Positions 37,099-45,323 of a stretch of 64,000 bases of DNA are shown here, one piece after another (position 1 is the stretch's first letter; the number at the start of each line of letters is the position of its first letter). The stretch covers positions 124,001 to 188,000 of the forward strand of contig NZ_QETF01000005.1 in assembly GCF_003129565.1 (NCBI RefSeq). The letters run 5' to 3'. The notes under the pieces are model-generated. The model searched no databases and had not been told where the DNA came from. It saw only the letters and a program-made list of their open reading frames with translations. The position numbers and the translations under genes are program-made. Source of the DNA: Salibaculum griseiflavum (GTDB lineage: Bacteria > Pseudomonadota > Alphaproteobacteria > Rhodobacterales > Rhodobacteraceae).

Positions 37099-38706
37099 AT
37101 GTCGGTGCTATCTGCAAATCGTTTCAGCCTCTTTATGGTGGCGTTGCTGGGGTTCGTCGTCACGATGCTTTCGGCGCCTGCTGACGCCCAGGTGACCGCC
37201 TTCCGCCAGGCCGTGGCCGAGAACGCGGCCCGGGATGAGGCGCTCGCCGAATTCTACCGTGCACGCGATTTCGAAGGCATCTGGACCGGCACGACCAGTC
37301 GCGACCGGGCGCGGCGCAACGCGCTTCTGGGGGCCTTTGCCGATGCCGGCGATCATGGCCTGCCGACAGCGGATTACGACCCCGACCGGATCATGGCGCA
37401 GCTTCAAGCGGCGGACACGCCCGCCGAAAAAGGCGCGATGGAGGTCTATCTTAGCCAGCTTTTCCTGCAATATGCCCGTGATGTGCAGACCGGCATCCTG
37501 CGCCCCGGCGCGGTCGTTTCCGCGATCAAGCGCGACGTGCCCTATCGGGGGCGGCTGGCCCTGATCACCGCCTTCGAGCGGTCCAGCCCGGCCGGGTTCC
37601 TGGCGTCGCTGCCGCCCAGTTCGCCGGAATATGCGCGCCTGCTGCGTGAGAAACTGCGCCTAGAGCGGCTTCTGGCCGAAGGCGGATGGGGCGCGCCGGT
37701 GCCTGGCGGGCGGCTCGAAACGGGGGCGTCCGGGCCTGCGGTCGTGGCCCTGCGCGACCGTCTTGTGCGCATGGGGTACATGAATCGCAGTGCCACCCAG
37801 GTCTACGACGCCGCGATCCAGGCGGGCGTGCAGCGGTTCCAGCAGGCCCATGGCCTGAACCCCGACGGCATCGTGGGCGAGGGCACGCTTCGTGCAATCA
37901 ACGTGCCTGCCCAGACACGCCTGCAAAGCGTGATCGTCGCCATGGAGCGCGAGCGCTGGATGAACCGCCCGCGCGGGTCGCGCCATATCTGGGTGAACCT
38001 TACCGATTTCCACGCCATCATCATGGACAACGACAACCCGACTTTCGTGACCCGCTCGGTCATCGGCGCCCGCGACAGCGACCGCCAGAGTCCCGAGTTC
38101 TCGGATGTCATGGAATTCATGGTGATCAATCCCAGCTGGTATGTGCCGCGCTCGATCATCACCAAGGAATACCTGCCGATGCTCCAGCGCAATCCCAACG
38201 CGGTCAGCCATATCGAGATCACCGATAGCCGTGGCCGGCGCATCAACCGGGGCGCGGTCGATTTCAGCCAGTATAACCGCAGCAACTTCCCCTACTCCAT
38301 GCGCCAACCGCCCAGTCGGGGCAATGCGCTGGGGCTGGTGAAATTCATGTTTCCGAACCAGTACAACATCTACCTGCACGACACGCCGGCCAAGAACCTG
38401 TTCAGCCGCCAGACCCGCACCTTCAGCCATGGGTGCATCCGCCTGAACGATCCGTTCGAATTCGCCTACGAGCTGCTGTCGCGCCAGACCAGCGATCCGC
38501 AGGGCTTCTTCCACAGCCGCCTGGACACGGGCCGCGAGACCCGCGTGGACCTGGAAGATCCTGTGCCGGTGCATATCGTTTACCGGACCGCCTTTACCCA
38601 TACGACGGGCCAATTGAATTTCCGCGAGGATGTCTATGGGCGCGATGCCCGGATCTGGCGGGCGCTGGCCAATGAAGGGGTGGCGGTTCGGGCCATCGGC
38701 GGCTAA
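37099..38706 (+). CDS. L,D-transpeptidase, YcbB/LdtD-like
   Basis: A 535-residue exported protein. The signal peptide MSVLSANRFSLFMVALLGFVV ends at a cleavage site like ADA-QV. The domain order is that of YcbB enzymes: N-terminal scaffold, peptidoglycan-binding domain near residues 210-275 (VALRDRLVRMGYM, GVQRFQQAHGLNPDGIVGEGTLRAIN), then the YkuD catalytic domain. The latter carries HDTPAKNLFSRQTRTFSHGCIRLND with catalytic Cys445. It makes 3-3 meso-DAP crosslinks in the periplasm. The ATG at 37099 is preferred because GAGGA lies five bases upstream and it begins the signal peptide; GTG at 37036 is an alternative. Confidence 0.92.
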   Translation: MSVLSANRFSLFMVALLGFVVTMLSAPADAQVTAFRQAVAENAARDEALAEFYRARDFEGIWTGTTSRDRARRNALLGAFADAGDHGLPTADYDPDRIMAQLQAADTPAEKGAMEVYLSQLFLQYARDVQTGILRPGAVVSAIKRDVPYRGRLALITAFERSSPAGFLASLPPSSPEYARLLREKLRLERLLAEGGWGAPVPGGRLETGASGPAVVALRDRLVRMGYMNRSATQVYDAAIQAGVQRFQQAHGLNPDGIVGEGTLRAINVPAQTRLQSVIVAMERERWMNRPRGSRHIWVNLTDFHAIIMDNDNPTFVTRSVIGARDSDRQSPEFSDVMEFMVINPSWYVPRSIITKEYLPMLQRNPNAVSHIEITDSRGRRINRGAVDFSQYNRSNFPYSMRQPPSRGNALGLVKFMFPNQYNIYLHDTPAKNLFSRQTRTFSHGCIRLNDPFEFAYELLSRQTSDPQGFFHSRLDTGRETRVDLEDPVPVHIVYRTAFTHTTGQLNFREDVYGRDARIWRALANEGVAVRAIGG

Positions 38707-38734
38707 TCCTGACCCCGAGCGAAGGGGGGTCGTC

Positions 38735-39796
38735 ATGCGCCACAGCCTGAAAGAGATTGCCGCGTCGCTGGGGGCAGAGACCCTTGGCGACGCGTCGCTT
38801 GTGGTGGACCGGCTCGCCGAACCGGGCGAGGCGGGGCCAGCCGACCTGGCCCTTGCGGTGACGCCGAAATTCGCGGACGAGCTGACCGCCAGCCGGGCGC
38901 GGGCCGCCGTGGTCTGGCCCGGTGCGGATCTGGCCGCGCTGGGGCTGGACGGGGCCATCGTAGCGCCACGCGGACGGTTTGCCATGGCCGGGCTGACAGC
39001 GCTGCTGGACGATGATTCGGCGTTTCGGGGCCTGACGGGGCAACATGCCAGTGCGGTGATCGATGCCAGCGCCAAGATCGCGGAAGACGTGGTGATCGGG
39101 CCATTCGTGGTCGTCGGTCCGGGCGTGGTGATCGGACCCGGCACGCGGATCGGGGCGCATGTCAGCATCGGCGCTGAAACCAGGATCGGCGCAGGGGCGA
39201 CACTGCATGCCGGCGTGCGGATCGGCGCGCGGGTGCGGATCGGTGACTGCTTCATCGCCCAGCCCGGCGTGGTGGTCGGTGGCGACGGCTTTTCCTTCAC
39301 CAATGCCGGTCCGTCCAACGTGGAACGCGCGATGCGCCAGCGCGGCGATGCGCCGCTGGACCCGCCGGAGGACGGCCGGTGGCACCGCATACATTCTCTG
39401 GGCGGGGTCGAAATCGGCAATGATGTCGAGATCGGCGCGAACAGCACCGTGGATGCGGGCACGATTCGTGCCACGCGCATCGGCGACGGCGTCAAGATCG
39501 ACAACCTCGTTCAGATCGGACACAACGTGGTGCTGGGGCCCGACTGCCTGATCTGTGCCCATGCCGCAATTGCCGGGTCAAGCGTTCTGGGACCACGGGT
39601 GATCCTGGGCGGCAAGTCCGGGGTGGCCGACAACCTGACAATCGGACGCGACGTGGTTGCGGGGGGCGGCGCGGTGATCCTGTCCAACATTGCTGACGGT
39701 CTGTTCGTCAGCGGCCACCCGGCCAAGCCCACCCAAGCGCATCGCGCCGAACAGAAAGCCCTGCGGCGCCTCGTCCGCGGGCCGGAGCGTGAATAA
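38735..39796 (+). CDS. lpxD: UDP-3-O-acylglucosamine N-acyltransferase LpxD
   Basis: A 353-residue left-handed beta-helix acyltransferase of lipid A synthesis. It has an N-terminal uridine-binding domain (SLKEIAASLGAETLGDASLVVDRL and AAVVWPG), a long run of hexapeptide repeats (IGPFVVVGPGVVIGPGTRIGAHVSIGAETRIGAG), and the catalytic-histidine segment IDNLVQIGHNVVLG near 250. The C-terminal helix ends in a basic tail. It starts after AAGGGGGG. In most relatives lpxD lies between bamA and fabZ/lpxA; here it lies between an L,D-transpeptidase and an acyl carrier protein/ketoacyl synthase pair, so it could be a second copy. Confidence 0.9.
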   Translation: MRHSLKEIAASLGAETLGDASLVVDRLAEPGEAGPADLALAVTPKFADELTASRARAAVVWPGADLAALGLDGAIVAPRGRFAMAGLTALLDDDSAFRGLTGQHASAVIDASAKIAEDVVIGPFVVVGPGVVIGPGTRIGAHVSIGAETRIGAGATLHAGVRIGARVRIGDCFIAQPGVVVGGDGFSFTNAGPSNVERAMRQRGDAPLDPPEDGRWHRIHSLGGVEIGNDVEIGANSTVDAGTIRATRIGDGVKIDNLVQIGHNVVLGPDCLICAHAAIAGSSVLGPRVILGGKSGVADNLTIGRDVVAGGGAVILSNIADGLFVSGHPAKPTQAHRAEQKALRRLVRGPERE

Positions 39797-39856
39797 CGGT
39801 TCCAATCGGCCCTGCTAGGCACTAAATCCACCGCAGGGAACCGCCAAGAGGACATC

Positions 39857-40120
39857 ATGAGCGACGCAATCGCCGACAAGGTCATCGCCATCATTGCCGA
39901 GCAGGCCATGCTGGAGCCCTCGGACGTGAAATCCGAGCACACGCTCGAAGACCTCGGTATCGACAGTCTTGGCCTTGTCGAAAGCATCTTCGCCATCGAA
40001 GAGGCCTTCGATATCTCGGTGCCTTTCAATGCCAATGATCCGTCCGCGAGCGATTTCGACATCTCGTCGGTCCGGTCCATCATCGACGCGGTTGCGAAGC
40101 TGGTGAAGGATCAATCGTGA
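39857..40120 (+). CDS. Acyl carrier protein
   Basis: An 87-residue acyl carrier protein with the phosphopantetheine site DSLG (Ser near residue 37, in LGIDSLGLVES). The N-terminal segment has the usual VIAIIAEQAMLEPSDV pattern. It is not the housekeeping AcpP, which normally sits next to fabG and fabF and starts with SDIA/STIEE-type text. Its stop overlaps the next ketoacyl synthase start (GTGA), so the two are dedicated partners. The context beside lpxD suggests a special acyl chain, for example a lipid A or other envelope lipid. Confidence 0.9.
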   Translation: MSDAIADKVIAIIAEQAMLEPSDVKSEHTLEDLGIDSLGLVESIFAIEEAFDISVPFNANDPSASDFDISSVRSIIDAVAKLVKDQS

Positions 40121-41331
40121 GCCACCGGGTCGTCATCACCGGGGCCGGCACGATCAACGCCCTGGGCCACGATGTGCCCGCCACGCTGGAGGCCATGCGT
40201 GAGGGGAGATGCGGCATTGGCCCGCTGGACATCCGCGACGTGGACCGGCTGGCCGTGAAAATTGGCGGGCAGGTCACGGGGTATGACGAACATGCCCATT
40301 TCAACCGCCAGCAAATCTCGCTTTATGATCGGTTCACGCAATTCACCCTGCTGGCCGCCCGTGAGGCGCTTGGCCAGGCGGGGCTGTCCTTCTCGGGGGA
40401 TATGGCCGACCGGTCCGGCGTGGTGCTGGGCACGTCGGGCGGCGGGCTGAACACGCAGGATGAAAACTACCGGGCGGTCTACGAAGAAGGCAAGAACCGG
40501 GTGCATCCCTTCATCGTGCCCAAGCTGATGAACAACGCCGCCGCATCCCATGTCAGCATGGAATGGAACCTGCGCGGGCCGTCCTTTACCGTGGCCACGG
40601 CCTGTGCGTCGTCCAATCACGCTATGGGGCAAGCCTATCAGATGATCCGCTCGGGCATGGCCGACGTGATGATCACCGGCGGGTCGGAATCCATGCTGTG
40701 CTTCGGGGGCGTCAAGGCCTGGGAAGGGCTGCGGGTCATGTCCAAGGATGCCTGCCGCCCCTTCAGCGCGACCCGCAATGGCATGGTTCAGGGCGAGGGG
40801 GCGGGCATTTTCGTCTTCGAACGGCTGGATCACGCGAAAAAGCGCGGCGCCGAAATCCTGGCCGAAGTGGCGGGGTTCGCCATGTCCTCGGACGCCTCGG
40901 ATATCGTCATGCCCTCGAAACAGGGTGCGGCGCGGGCGATTGCCGGTGCACTGCGCGATGGCGGGATCGACCGGGGGCAGGTGGGCTACATCAATGCCCA
41001 CGGAACGGGCACGGCGGCCAATGACAAGACGGAGTGCGCCGCTGTGGCGGATGTGTTCGGGGCGCAGGCGGACAAGCTGATGCTCTCTTCGACCAAGTCC
41101 ATGCACGGCCACCTGATCGGCGGCACTGGCGCGGTGGAATTGCTGGCCTGCATCATGGCGCTGCGCGACGGTGTGATCGCGCCAACCATCGGCTACGAGG
41201 AATTCGATCCCGAATGCGCCCTCGATGTCGTCCCGAACGAGGCCCGTGAGGCCCGCGTCGAGGTGGCCTTGTCCAACGCATTCGCCTTCGGTGGGCTCAA
41301 TGCCGTGCTGGCCCTGAAAAAGGCCCCCTGA
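40117..41331 (+). CDS. Beta-ketoacyl-ACP synthase (FabF/KAS II-like)
   Basis: A 404-residue condensing enzyme. It has the thiolase-fold triad: the nucleophile in TACASSNHAMGQAYQ near residue 160, His in NAHGTGTAANDKTE near 300 and His in MHGHLIGGTGA near 335. The start is GTG at 40117, coupled by a four-base overlap with the acyl carrier protein stop and preceded by AAGGA. It elongates an ACP-bound chain by two carbons. Together with the adjacent ACP and lpxD it probably supplies a specific long or modified acyl group; lipid A very-long-chain synthesis is one option. Confidence 0.92.
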   Translation: MSHRVVITGAGTINALGHDVPATLEAMREGRCGIGPLDIRDVDRLAVKIGGQVTGYDEHAHFNRQQISLYDRFTQFTLLAAREALGQAGLSFSGDMADRSGVVLGTSGGGLNTQDENYRAVYEEGKNRVHPFIVPKLMNNAAASHVSMEWNLRGPSFTVATACASSNHAMGQAYQMIRSGMADVMITGGSESMLCFGGVKAWEGLRVMSKDACRPFSATRNGMVQGEGAGIFVFERLDHAKKRGAEILAEVAGFAMSSDASDIVMPSKQGAARAIAGALRDGGIDRGQVGYINAHGTGTAANDKTECAAVADVFGAQADKLMLSSTKSMHGHLIGGTGAVELLACIMALRDGVIAPTIGYEEFDPECALDVVPNEAREARVEVALSNAFAFGGLNAVLALKKAP

Positions 41332-41340
41332 AACGCGAAA

Positions 41341-41363
41341 CGCCGCCCCGGTGTGGGGCGGCG
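41341..41363 (-). terminator. Hairpin terminator between KAS and IalB genes
   Basis: A perfect 9-bp stem CGCCGCCCC/GGGGCGGCG with a five-base loop lies between two convergent stops. On the minus strand it is followed by TTTCGCGTTT, so it mainly ends the IalB transcript; the plus side has no U-run but could still slow polymerase. Confidence 0.6.
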
Positions 41364-41388
41364 CCATTGATGATACCCGTTTTACGGA

Positions 41389-41991
41389 TCAGAGCGCGTC
41401 GAAGGCCGCGGTGAAGCCGGACAGGGAAATCGTCAGGATGACCTCCTGGTCGGGGGCCGCGAAGGGCACTAGGCGCAAGGTCGCGGCGGCGCCGGCCTTG
41501 AACAGCCCGACGTCCTCGGCGGTGAAACCGACCCGTGCGATGCAACCGCCCTGGTTGCAGGTCGAGAACTGGAAGCGCCGGGCGGTGCCGCCATCGACCC
41601 GCAGGGTCAGTTGTTCGGTCAGCAGCGTGCCAAGGGGGGCGACGATCGTGGCCCCCGCGGCAGCCTGCCCCTCGGGAAGGCTGACCATGGAGATCTCGGC
41701 CACGTCATTGCCTTCGTCATCGGAAAGCAACTGGTAGATCTGGCAGGGGTCGTCACCCTCTTCCGTGCGCAGGCAGCGCACGACCCAGTCGCCATGTTCC
41801 TCGCGGACATATTGCTGGCCGACCTGTGGCTCGCCGGCGACGGGGTTGCCGTCTTCATCGACCGGGGTGCCCATGTCGAGTTCGGCGGCGGGATCCTGTG
41901 CCTCTTCGGTGGCGGTGTTGTCCTGCGCCGTCGCGGGCAGACCGAGCATGGCCAACACGGCGGCAAGCGGAAGGAGTTTCTGAAAGGTCAT
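41389..41991 (-). CDS. Invasion-associated locus B (IalB) family exported protein
   Basis: A 200-residue secreted protein. The N-terminal FQKLLPLAAVLAMLGLPATAQ is a signal peptide, followed by a low-complexity acidic linker (about 45 residues) and the IalB domain. This contains HGDWVVRCLRTEEGDDPCQIYQLL, an even number of cysteines in C-L-R and C-Q-I, and CNQGGCIARVGF. The IalB name comes from Bartonella erythrocyte invasion, but in environmental bacteria the role is unknown. The ATG at 41991 is preferred for its GGA upstream; an ATG at 42003 is also possible. It lies 50 bases from the KAS gene, convergent. Confidence 0.85.
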   Translation of the reverse strand: MTFQKLLPLAAVLAMLGLPATAQDNTATEEAQDPAAELDMGTPVDEDGNPVAGEPQVGQQYVREEHGDWVVRCLRTEEGDDPCQIYQLLSDDEGNDVAEISMVSLPEGQAAAGATIVAPLGTLLTEQLTLRVDGGTARRFQFSTCNQGGCIARVGFTAEDVGLFKAGAAATLRLVPFAAPDQEVILTISLSGFTAAFDAL

Positions 41992-42129
41992 GTTTGCGTC
42001 CATTTCATTGTGGTCGACCACCGCCTAGCACGGATCGACCCGACTGTCAGACCCAATTTGCGCCCGAAAGCACCTCGGCAAGGCCTTGCCCAGTCGGTGC
42101 GCGCACACACTATGGCCCTGTTTTCAAAA

Positions 42130-42191
42130 ATGAAAAAGGGCCCTTTCGGACCCTTCTCCATTTCTCCCTGTCGGACTTGGCCGACTTATCG
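42130..42191 (-). ncRNA. Predicted small RNA or leader transcript 2
   Basis: On the minus strand TTGACG and TAGCGT are spaced by 17 bases (42221-42226 and 42198-42203), predicting a start near 42191. This is followed by a small hairpin GTCGG/CCGAC and then a stem AAGGGTCC-GAAA-GGGCCCTT running into TTTCATTTTTG at about 42126-42155. No gene of 60 codons or more lies on this strand here, so a roughly 60-base RNA is the simple reading. It ends before the IalB gene. Confidence 0.4.
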
Positions 42192-42281
42192 TGGGGGACG
42201 CTACGAAAAGCCAAGGCCTCCGTCAACAGGCAAATGCGACAATCCGTCATGGGCCCCATTCCGTCCCGTGATGGGATGCAG

Positions 42282-42358
42282 AAAAAAGCCGCGCCCGGGG
42301 GCGCGGCAAGTCTGACAGGGAGGAATGCCCACGCCACGGGAGGACCGATGCGGCGGGA
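42282..42358 (-). ncRNA. Predicted small RNA with two UCCUCCC motifs
   Basis: On the minus strand a perfect terminator, GCCGCGCC-CCCG-GGCGCGGC followed by six T (42282-42307), has no protein gene feeding it. Just upstream are two UCCUCCC motifs exactly 20 bases apart (plus strand GGGAGGA at 42318-42324 and 42338-42344). One lies in the loop of a CGCC/GGCG hairpin (42332-42355). CUCCUCCC-loop small RNAs, such as the CcsR RNAs of Rhodobacter, have this appearance. The plus strand could also be read as two ribosome binding sites with tiny leader frames. A promoter was not clearly seen. Confidence 0.45.
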
Positions 42359-42435
42359 CGATTAGAGACTGGCACAGAAGGGTTAAGAATGTATCTTGAC
42401 CGGGGCAACCGGGCGTGATCGCGAAAGGACAGGGT

Positions 42436-43986
42436 ATGGGCGAAGGGGTTTTCATCGGGGGCGGCGGCGCGGGTTATGCCACGCCGCAACAGCTGCTTTT
42501 GAAATATGCAAACCGGCATGGCCTGATCGCCGGGGCCACCGGGACCGGCAAGACCGTCACCCTGCAGATTCTGGCCGAGGGCTTTTCGGCGGCCGGGGTT
42601 CCGGTCTTCTTGTCGGACGTCAAGGGGGACCTGTCTGGTCTCGCCAAGTCCGGCTCGGCTGATTTCAAGCTGCATGACGCCTTTGCCAAGCGCGCGAACA
42701 CGATCGGGCTGGACCTGACATATTCCGACACGCCCGTCACCTTCTGGGATCTTTTCGGCGAACAGGGCCATCCGATCCGGACCACCGTGGCCGAGATGGG
42801 GCCGCTCTTGCTGTCGCGCCTGATGGGCCTGTCGGAGGCGCAGGAGGGTGTGCTGAACGTCGCCTTCCGCGTGGCCGATGAAGAGGGACTGCCGCTTCTG
42901 GATCTGGAAGACCTGCAATCCCTGCTGGTCTGGGTCGGCCAGAACGCCAAGGCCCTGTCGCTGCGCTATGGCAATGTCGCCACCTCGTCGGTGGGCGCGA
43001 TCCAGCGAGAATTGCTGGTGCTGGAAAACCAGGGGGGCGACAGGTTGTTCGGGGAACCGGCGCTTGAGCTGTCCGACATGATGGCCACGGCACCCGATGG
43101 GCGGGGCCGGGTCAACGTGCTGGCTGCCGATACACTTATGGCGAACCCGTCGCTTTACGCGACCTTCTTGCTGTGGCTGCTGTCCGAGCTGTTCGAGGAA
43201 CTGCCCGAGGTGGGCAACCCGGACAAGCCGAAGCTGGTCTTCTTCTTCGACGAGGCGCATCTGCTGTTCGACGACGCACCCAAGGCGCTGGTGGACAAGG
43301 TCGAACAGGTGGCGCGGTTGATCCGGTCCAAGGGCGTCGGCGTCTATTTCGTCACGCAGAACCCGGCGGATGTGCCCGAGGACGTTTTGGGCCAGTTGGG
43401 CAACCGGTTTCAGCATGCCTTGCGCGCCTTTACGGCGAAGGACCAACGGGCGCTGAAACAGGCGGCCGAGACCTATCGGCCCAACCCCGATTTCGACACC
43501 GCCGAGGCGATCACTCAGGTCGGCACCGGCGAGGCGGTGACCTCGATGTTGCAGGAGAAGGGTGTGCCGGGGATCGTCGAGCGCACCCTGATCCGTCCGC
43601 CCTCGTCGCAATTGGGGCCGATCACCGCCGAGGAACGTGCGGCGATCATGGCCGCCTCTGCCATCGGTGCGAAATACGACACGCCGCTTGACCGGGAAAG
43701 CGCGTCCGAGATGCTCGCCGCGCGGGCCGAGGCCGCGGCAAAAGCGGCGGAAGAGGCCGAGGCGCAAGCGGCCAAGCAAGAGACCGAAGAGCGCGAGTTC
43801 CGCAATGCCCGCCGCTATGACGGTGGCAGCCGCACCGGCGGGGCGTCGCGGCCTTGGTCAACCCGCCACCGCCATGATGACGGGATCGGCGAAAGCATCG
43901 CCAAGGTGGTGGTCAAGGAACTCAAGGGCACCACGGGCCGCCGCATCGTGCGCGGCATCCTCGGCGGGTTGTTCAAGGGGCGCTAG
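42436..43986 (+). CDS. HerA-like ATPase, DUF853 (YjgR family)
   Basis: A 516-residue P-loop NTPase of the HerA/FtsK-like group. It starts with MGEGVFIGGGG and has the Walker A GATGTGKTVT near residue 33, DVKGDLSGLAKSG near 56, the Walker B KLVFFFDEAHLLFDD near 265, and arginine-finger text ARLIRSKGVGVYFVTQNPADVPEDV near 295. An Ala/Glu-rich coiled coil near 430-460 and a basic tail close the protein. The ATG at 42436 with AAAGGA upstream is used; a GTG at 42415 is possible. Family function is not settled; DNA translocation is inferred from the fold. It converges on the next gene with four overlapping bases. Confidence 0.9.
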   Translation: MGEGVFIGGGGAGYATPQQLLLKYANRHGLIAGATGTGKTVTLQILAEGFSAAGVPVFLSDVKGDLSGLAKSGSADFKLHDAFAKRANTIGLDLTYSDTPVTFWDLFGEQGHPIRTTVAEMGPLLLSRLMGLSEAQEGVLNVAFRVADEEGLPLLDLEDLQSLLVWVGQNAKALSLRYGNVATSSVGAIQRELLVLENQGGDRLFGEPALELSDMMATAPDGRGRVNVLAADTLMANPSLYATFLLWLLSELFEELPEVGNPDKPKLVFFFDEAHLLFDDAPKALVDKVEQVARLIRSKGVGVYFVTQNPADVPEDVLGQLGNRFQHALRAFTAKDQRALKQAAETYRPNPDFDTAEAITQVGTGEAVTSMLQEKGVPGIVERTLIRPPSSQLGPITAEERAAIMAASAIGAKYDTPLDRESASEMLAARAEAAAKAAEEAEAQAAKQETEEREFRNARRYDGGSRTGGASRPWSTRHRHDDGIGESIAKVVVKELKGTTGRRIVRGILGGLFKGR

Positions 43987-45272
43987 AGGCGGCTGATCCG
44001 CAGCTCGCTGACGCGGTTTTCCTCGCGGGCCGTGACTTCGAAGCGGAAGCCGTGGAAGGAAAAGACCTGGCCGGCGGCCGGGATCATCTGCGCCTCGTGG
44101 ATGACCAGCCCGGCGATGGTGTTGGCCTCGTCATCGGGCAGCGACCAATCCATCGCGCGGTTGAGGTCGCGGATGGTCATCCCGCCATCGACGGTCACGC
44201 TGCCATCCTCGTCGGCGACGAAGTCATCCTCGTCATCGGTGTCGAACTCGTCGGTAATCTCGCCGACGATCTCTTCGAGGATATCCTCCAGCGTGATCAG
44301 GCCCTGAAGCGAGCCGTATTCATCCACCACCAGCGCGAAATGGGTGTGCCGGGCCAGGAATTTGCGCATCTGGTCGTCAAGCGAGGTGGTTTCGGGGATG
44401 AAATAGGGTTCCATCGCCACGGTCATGATGTCGAAGGCCTGCAATTCTTCCGGGTCGATGCGCCCGTCGCCCAGCATCCGGTGCATGGCGCGCAGCAGGT
44501 CCTTGGCGTGCAAGACGCCAACAATGTTCTCGGGCTCGTCCCGGAAGAGGGGCAGGCGGGTGTGCTTGCTGTCCAGCACATGGGACAGGATATCCATGAC
44601 CGGCAGGCTGGCGTCGATCATCTCGATCTCGGAGCGGTGGAGCATGATTTCCTCGACCGCGCGGTCGCCGAGGTCCAGCGCGCCAAGGATCCGGTCACGG
44701 TCTTCCTTCTCGACCACGCCCTCGGAATGGCCCAGCTGGATCGCGCCGGCGATCTCGTCGCGCACGGCAAGGATGTTGCTGTCGGGGTCGGCCTTGACGC
44801 CGAAGATCCGCAGCACCCCCCGCACCAGAAGCCGCACCGCACCGACGATCGGGGCAAACAGGGTGACGATCACCGAGATCGGCGCCGAGGCGATACCGGC
44901 GGCCTTCTCGGCATTGGTGATGGCATAGGTCTTGGGCAGCACCTCGGCAAAGATCAGGACCAGCAAGGTCATCACGAGGGTTGCCATGGCCACGCCGCTT
45001 TCGCCGAAGGCACGGGTGAACAGGGCCGTGGCCAGCGAGGTGGCGAGGATGTTGACGAGGTTGTTGCCCAGCAGAACCGAGCCGATCAGTCGTTCGCTAT
45101 CCTCGGTGATCGTCAGGGCGCGGGCCGCCCCCTTGTCGCCCTTGTCGGCATTCGAGCGCAATTTCCCGCGCGAGGCGGCGGTCAGCGCGGTTTCGGAACC
45201 TGAAAAGAAACCCGAAAGCACCAGCAGAACGGCGATGGCGCCCGCGGTGGTCCAGAAAGCGGCGTCGATCAT
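43983..45272 (-). CDS. CNNM/HlyC-CorC family membrane protein with CBS pair (second copy)
   Basis: A 429-residue protein with a DUF21 membrane domain (SGFFSGSETALTAASRGKLRSNADKGDKGAARAL, GSVLLGNNLVNILATSLATALF, FAEVLPKTYAI), CBS pair (MLHRSEIEMIDASLPV, NIVGVLHAKDLLRAM, THFALVVDEYGSLQGLITLEDILEEIVGEI) and a C-terminal CorC_HlyC domain. The start at 45272 has AGGA nine bases upstream, better than 45296. It matches the E. coli CorB-like pattern more closely than the paralogue at 34777. Probable role: divalent cation (Mg2+) homeostasis at the inner membrane. Confidence 0.9.
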   Translation of the reverse strand: MIDAAFWTTAGAIAVLLVLSGFFSGSETALTAASRGKLRSNADKGDKGAARALTITEDSERLIGSVLLGNNLVNILATSLATALFTRAFGESGVAMATLVMTLLVLIFAEVLPKTYAITNAEKAAGIASAPISVIVTLFAPIVGAVRLLVRGVLRIFGVKADPDSNILAVRDEIAGAIQLGHSEGVVEKEDRDRILGALDLGDRAVEEIMLHRSEIEMIDASLPVMDILSHVLDSKHTRLPLFRDEPENIVGVLHAKDLLRAMHRMLGDGRIDPEELQAFDIMTVAMEPYFIPETTSLDDQMRKFLARHTHFALVVDEYGSLQGLITLEDILEEIVGEITDEFDTDDEDDFVADEDGSVTVDGGMTIRDLNRAMDWSLPDDEANTIAGLVIHEAQMIPAAGQVFSFHGFRFEVTAREENRVSELRISRL

Positions 45273-45323
45273 GAAAGGTATTCCTGTTGCATTCACCCGT
45301 TATGGGGCCGCGGGGGCGCGGCT

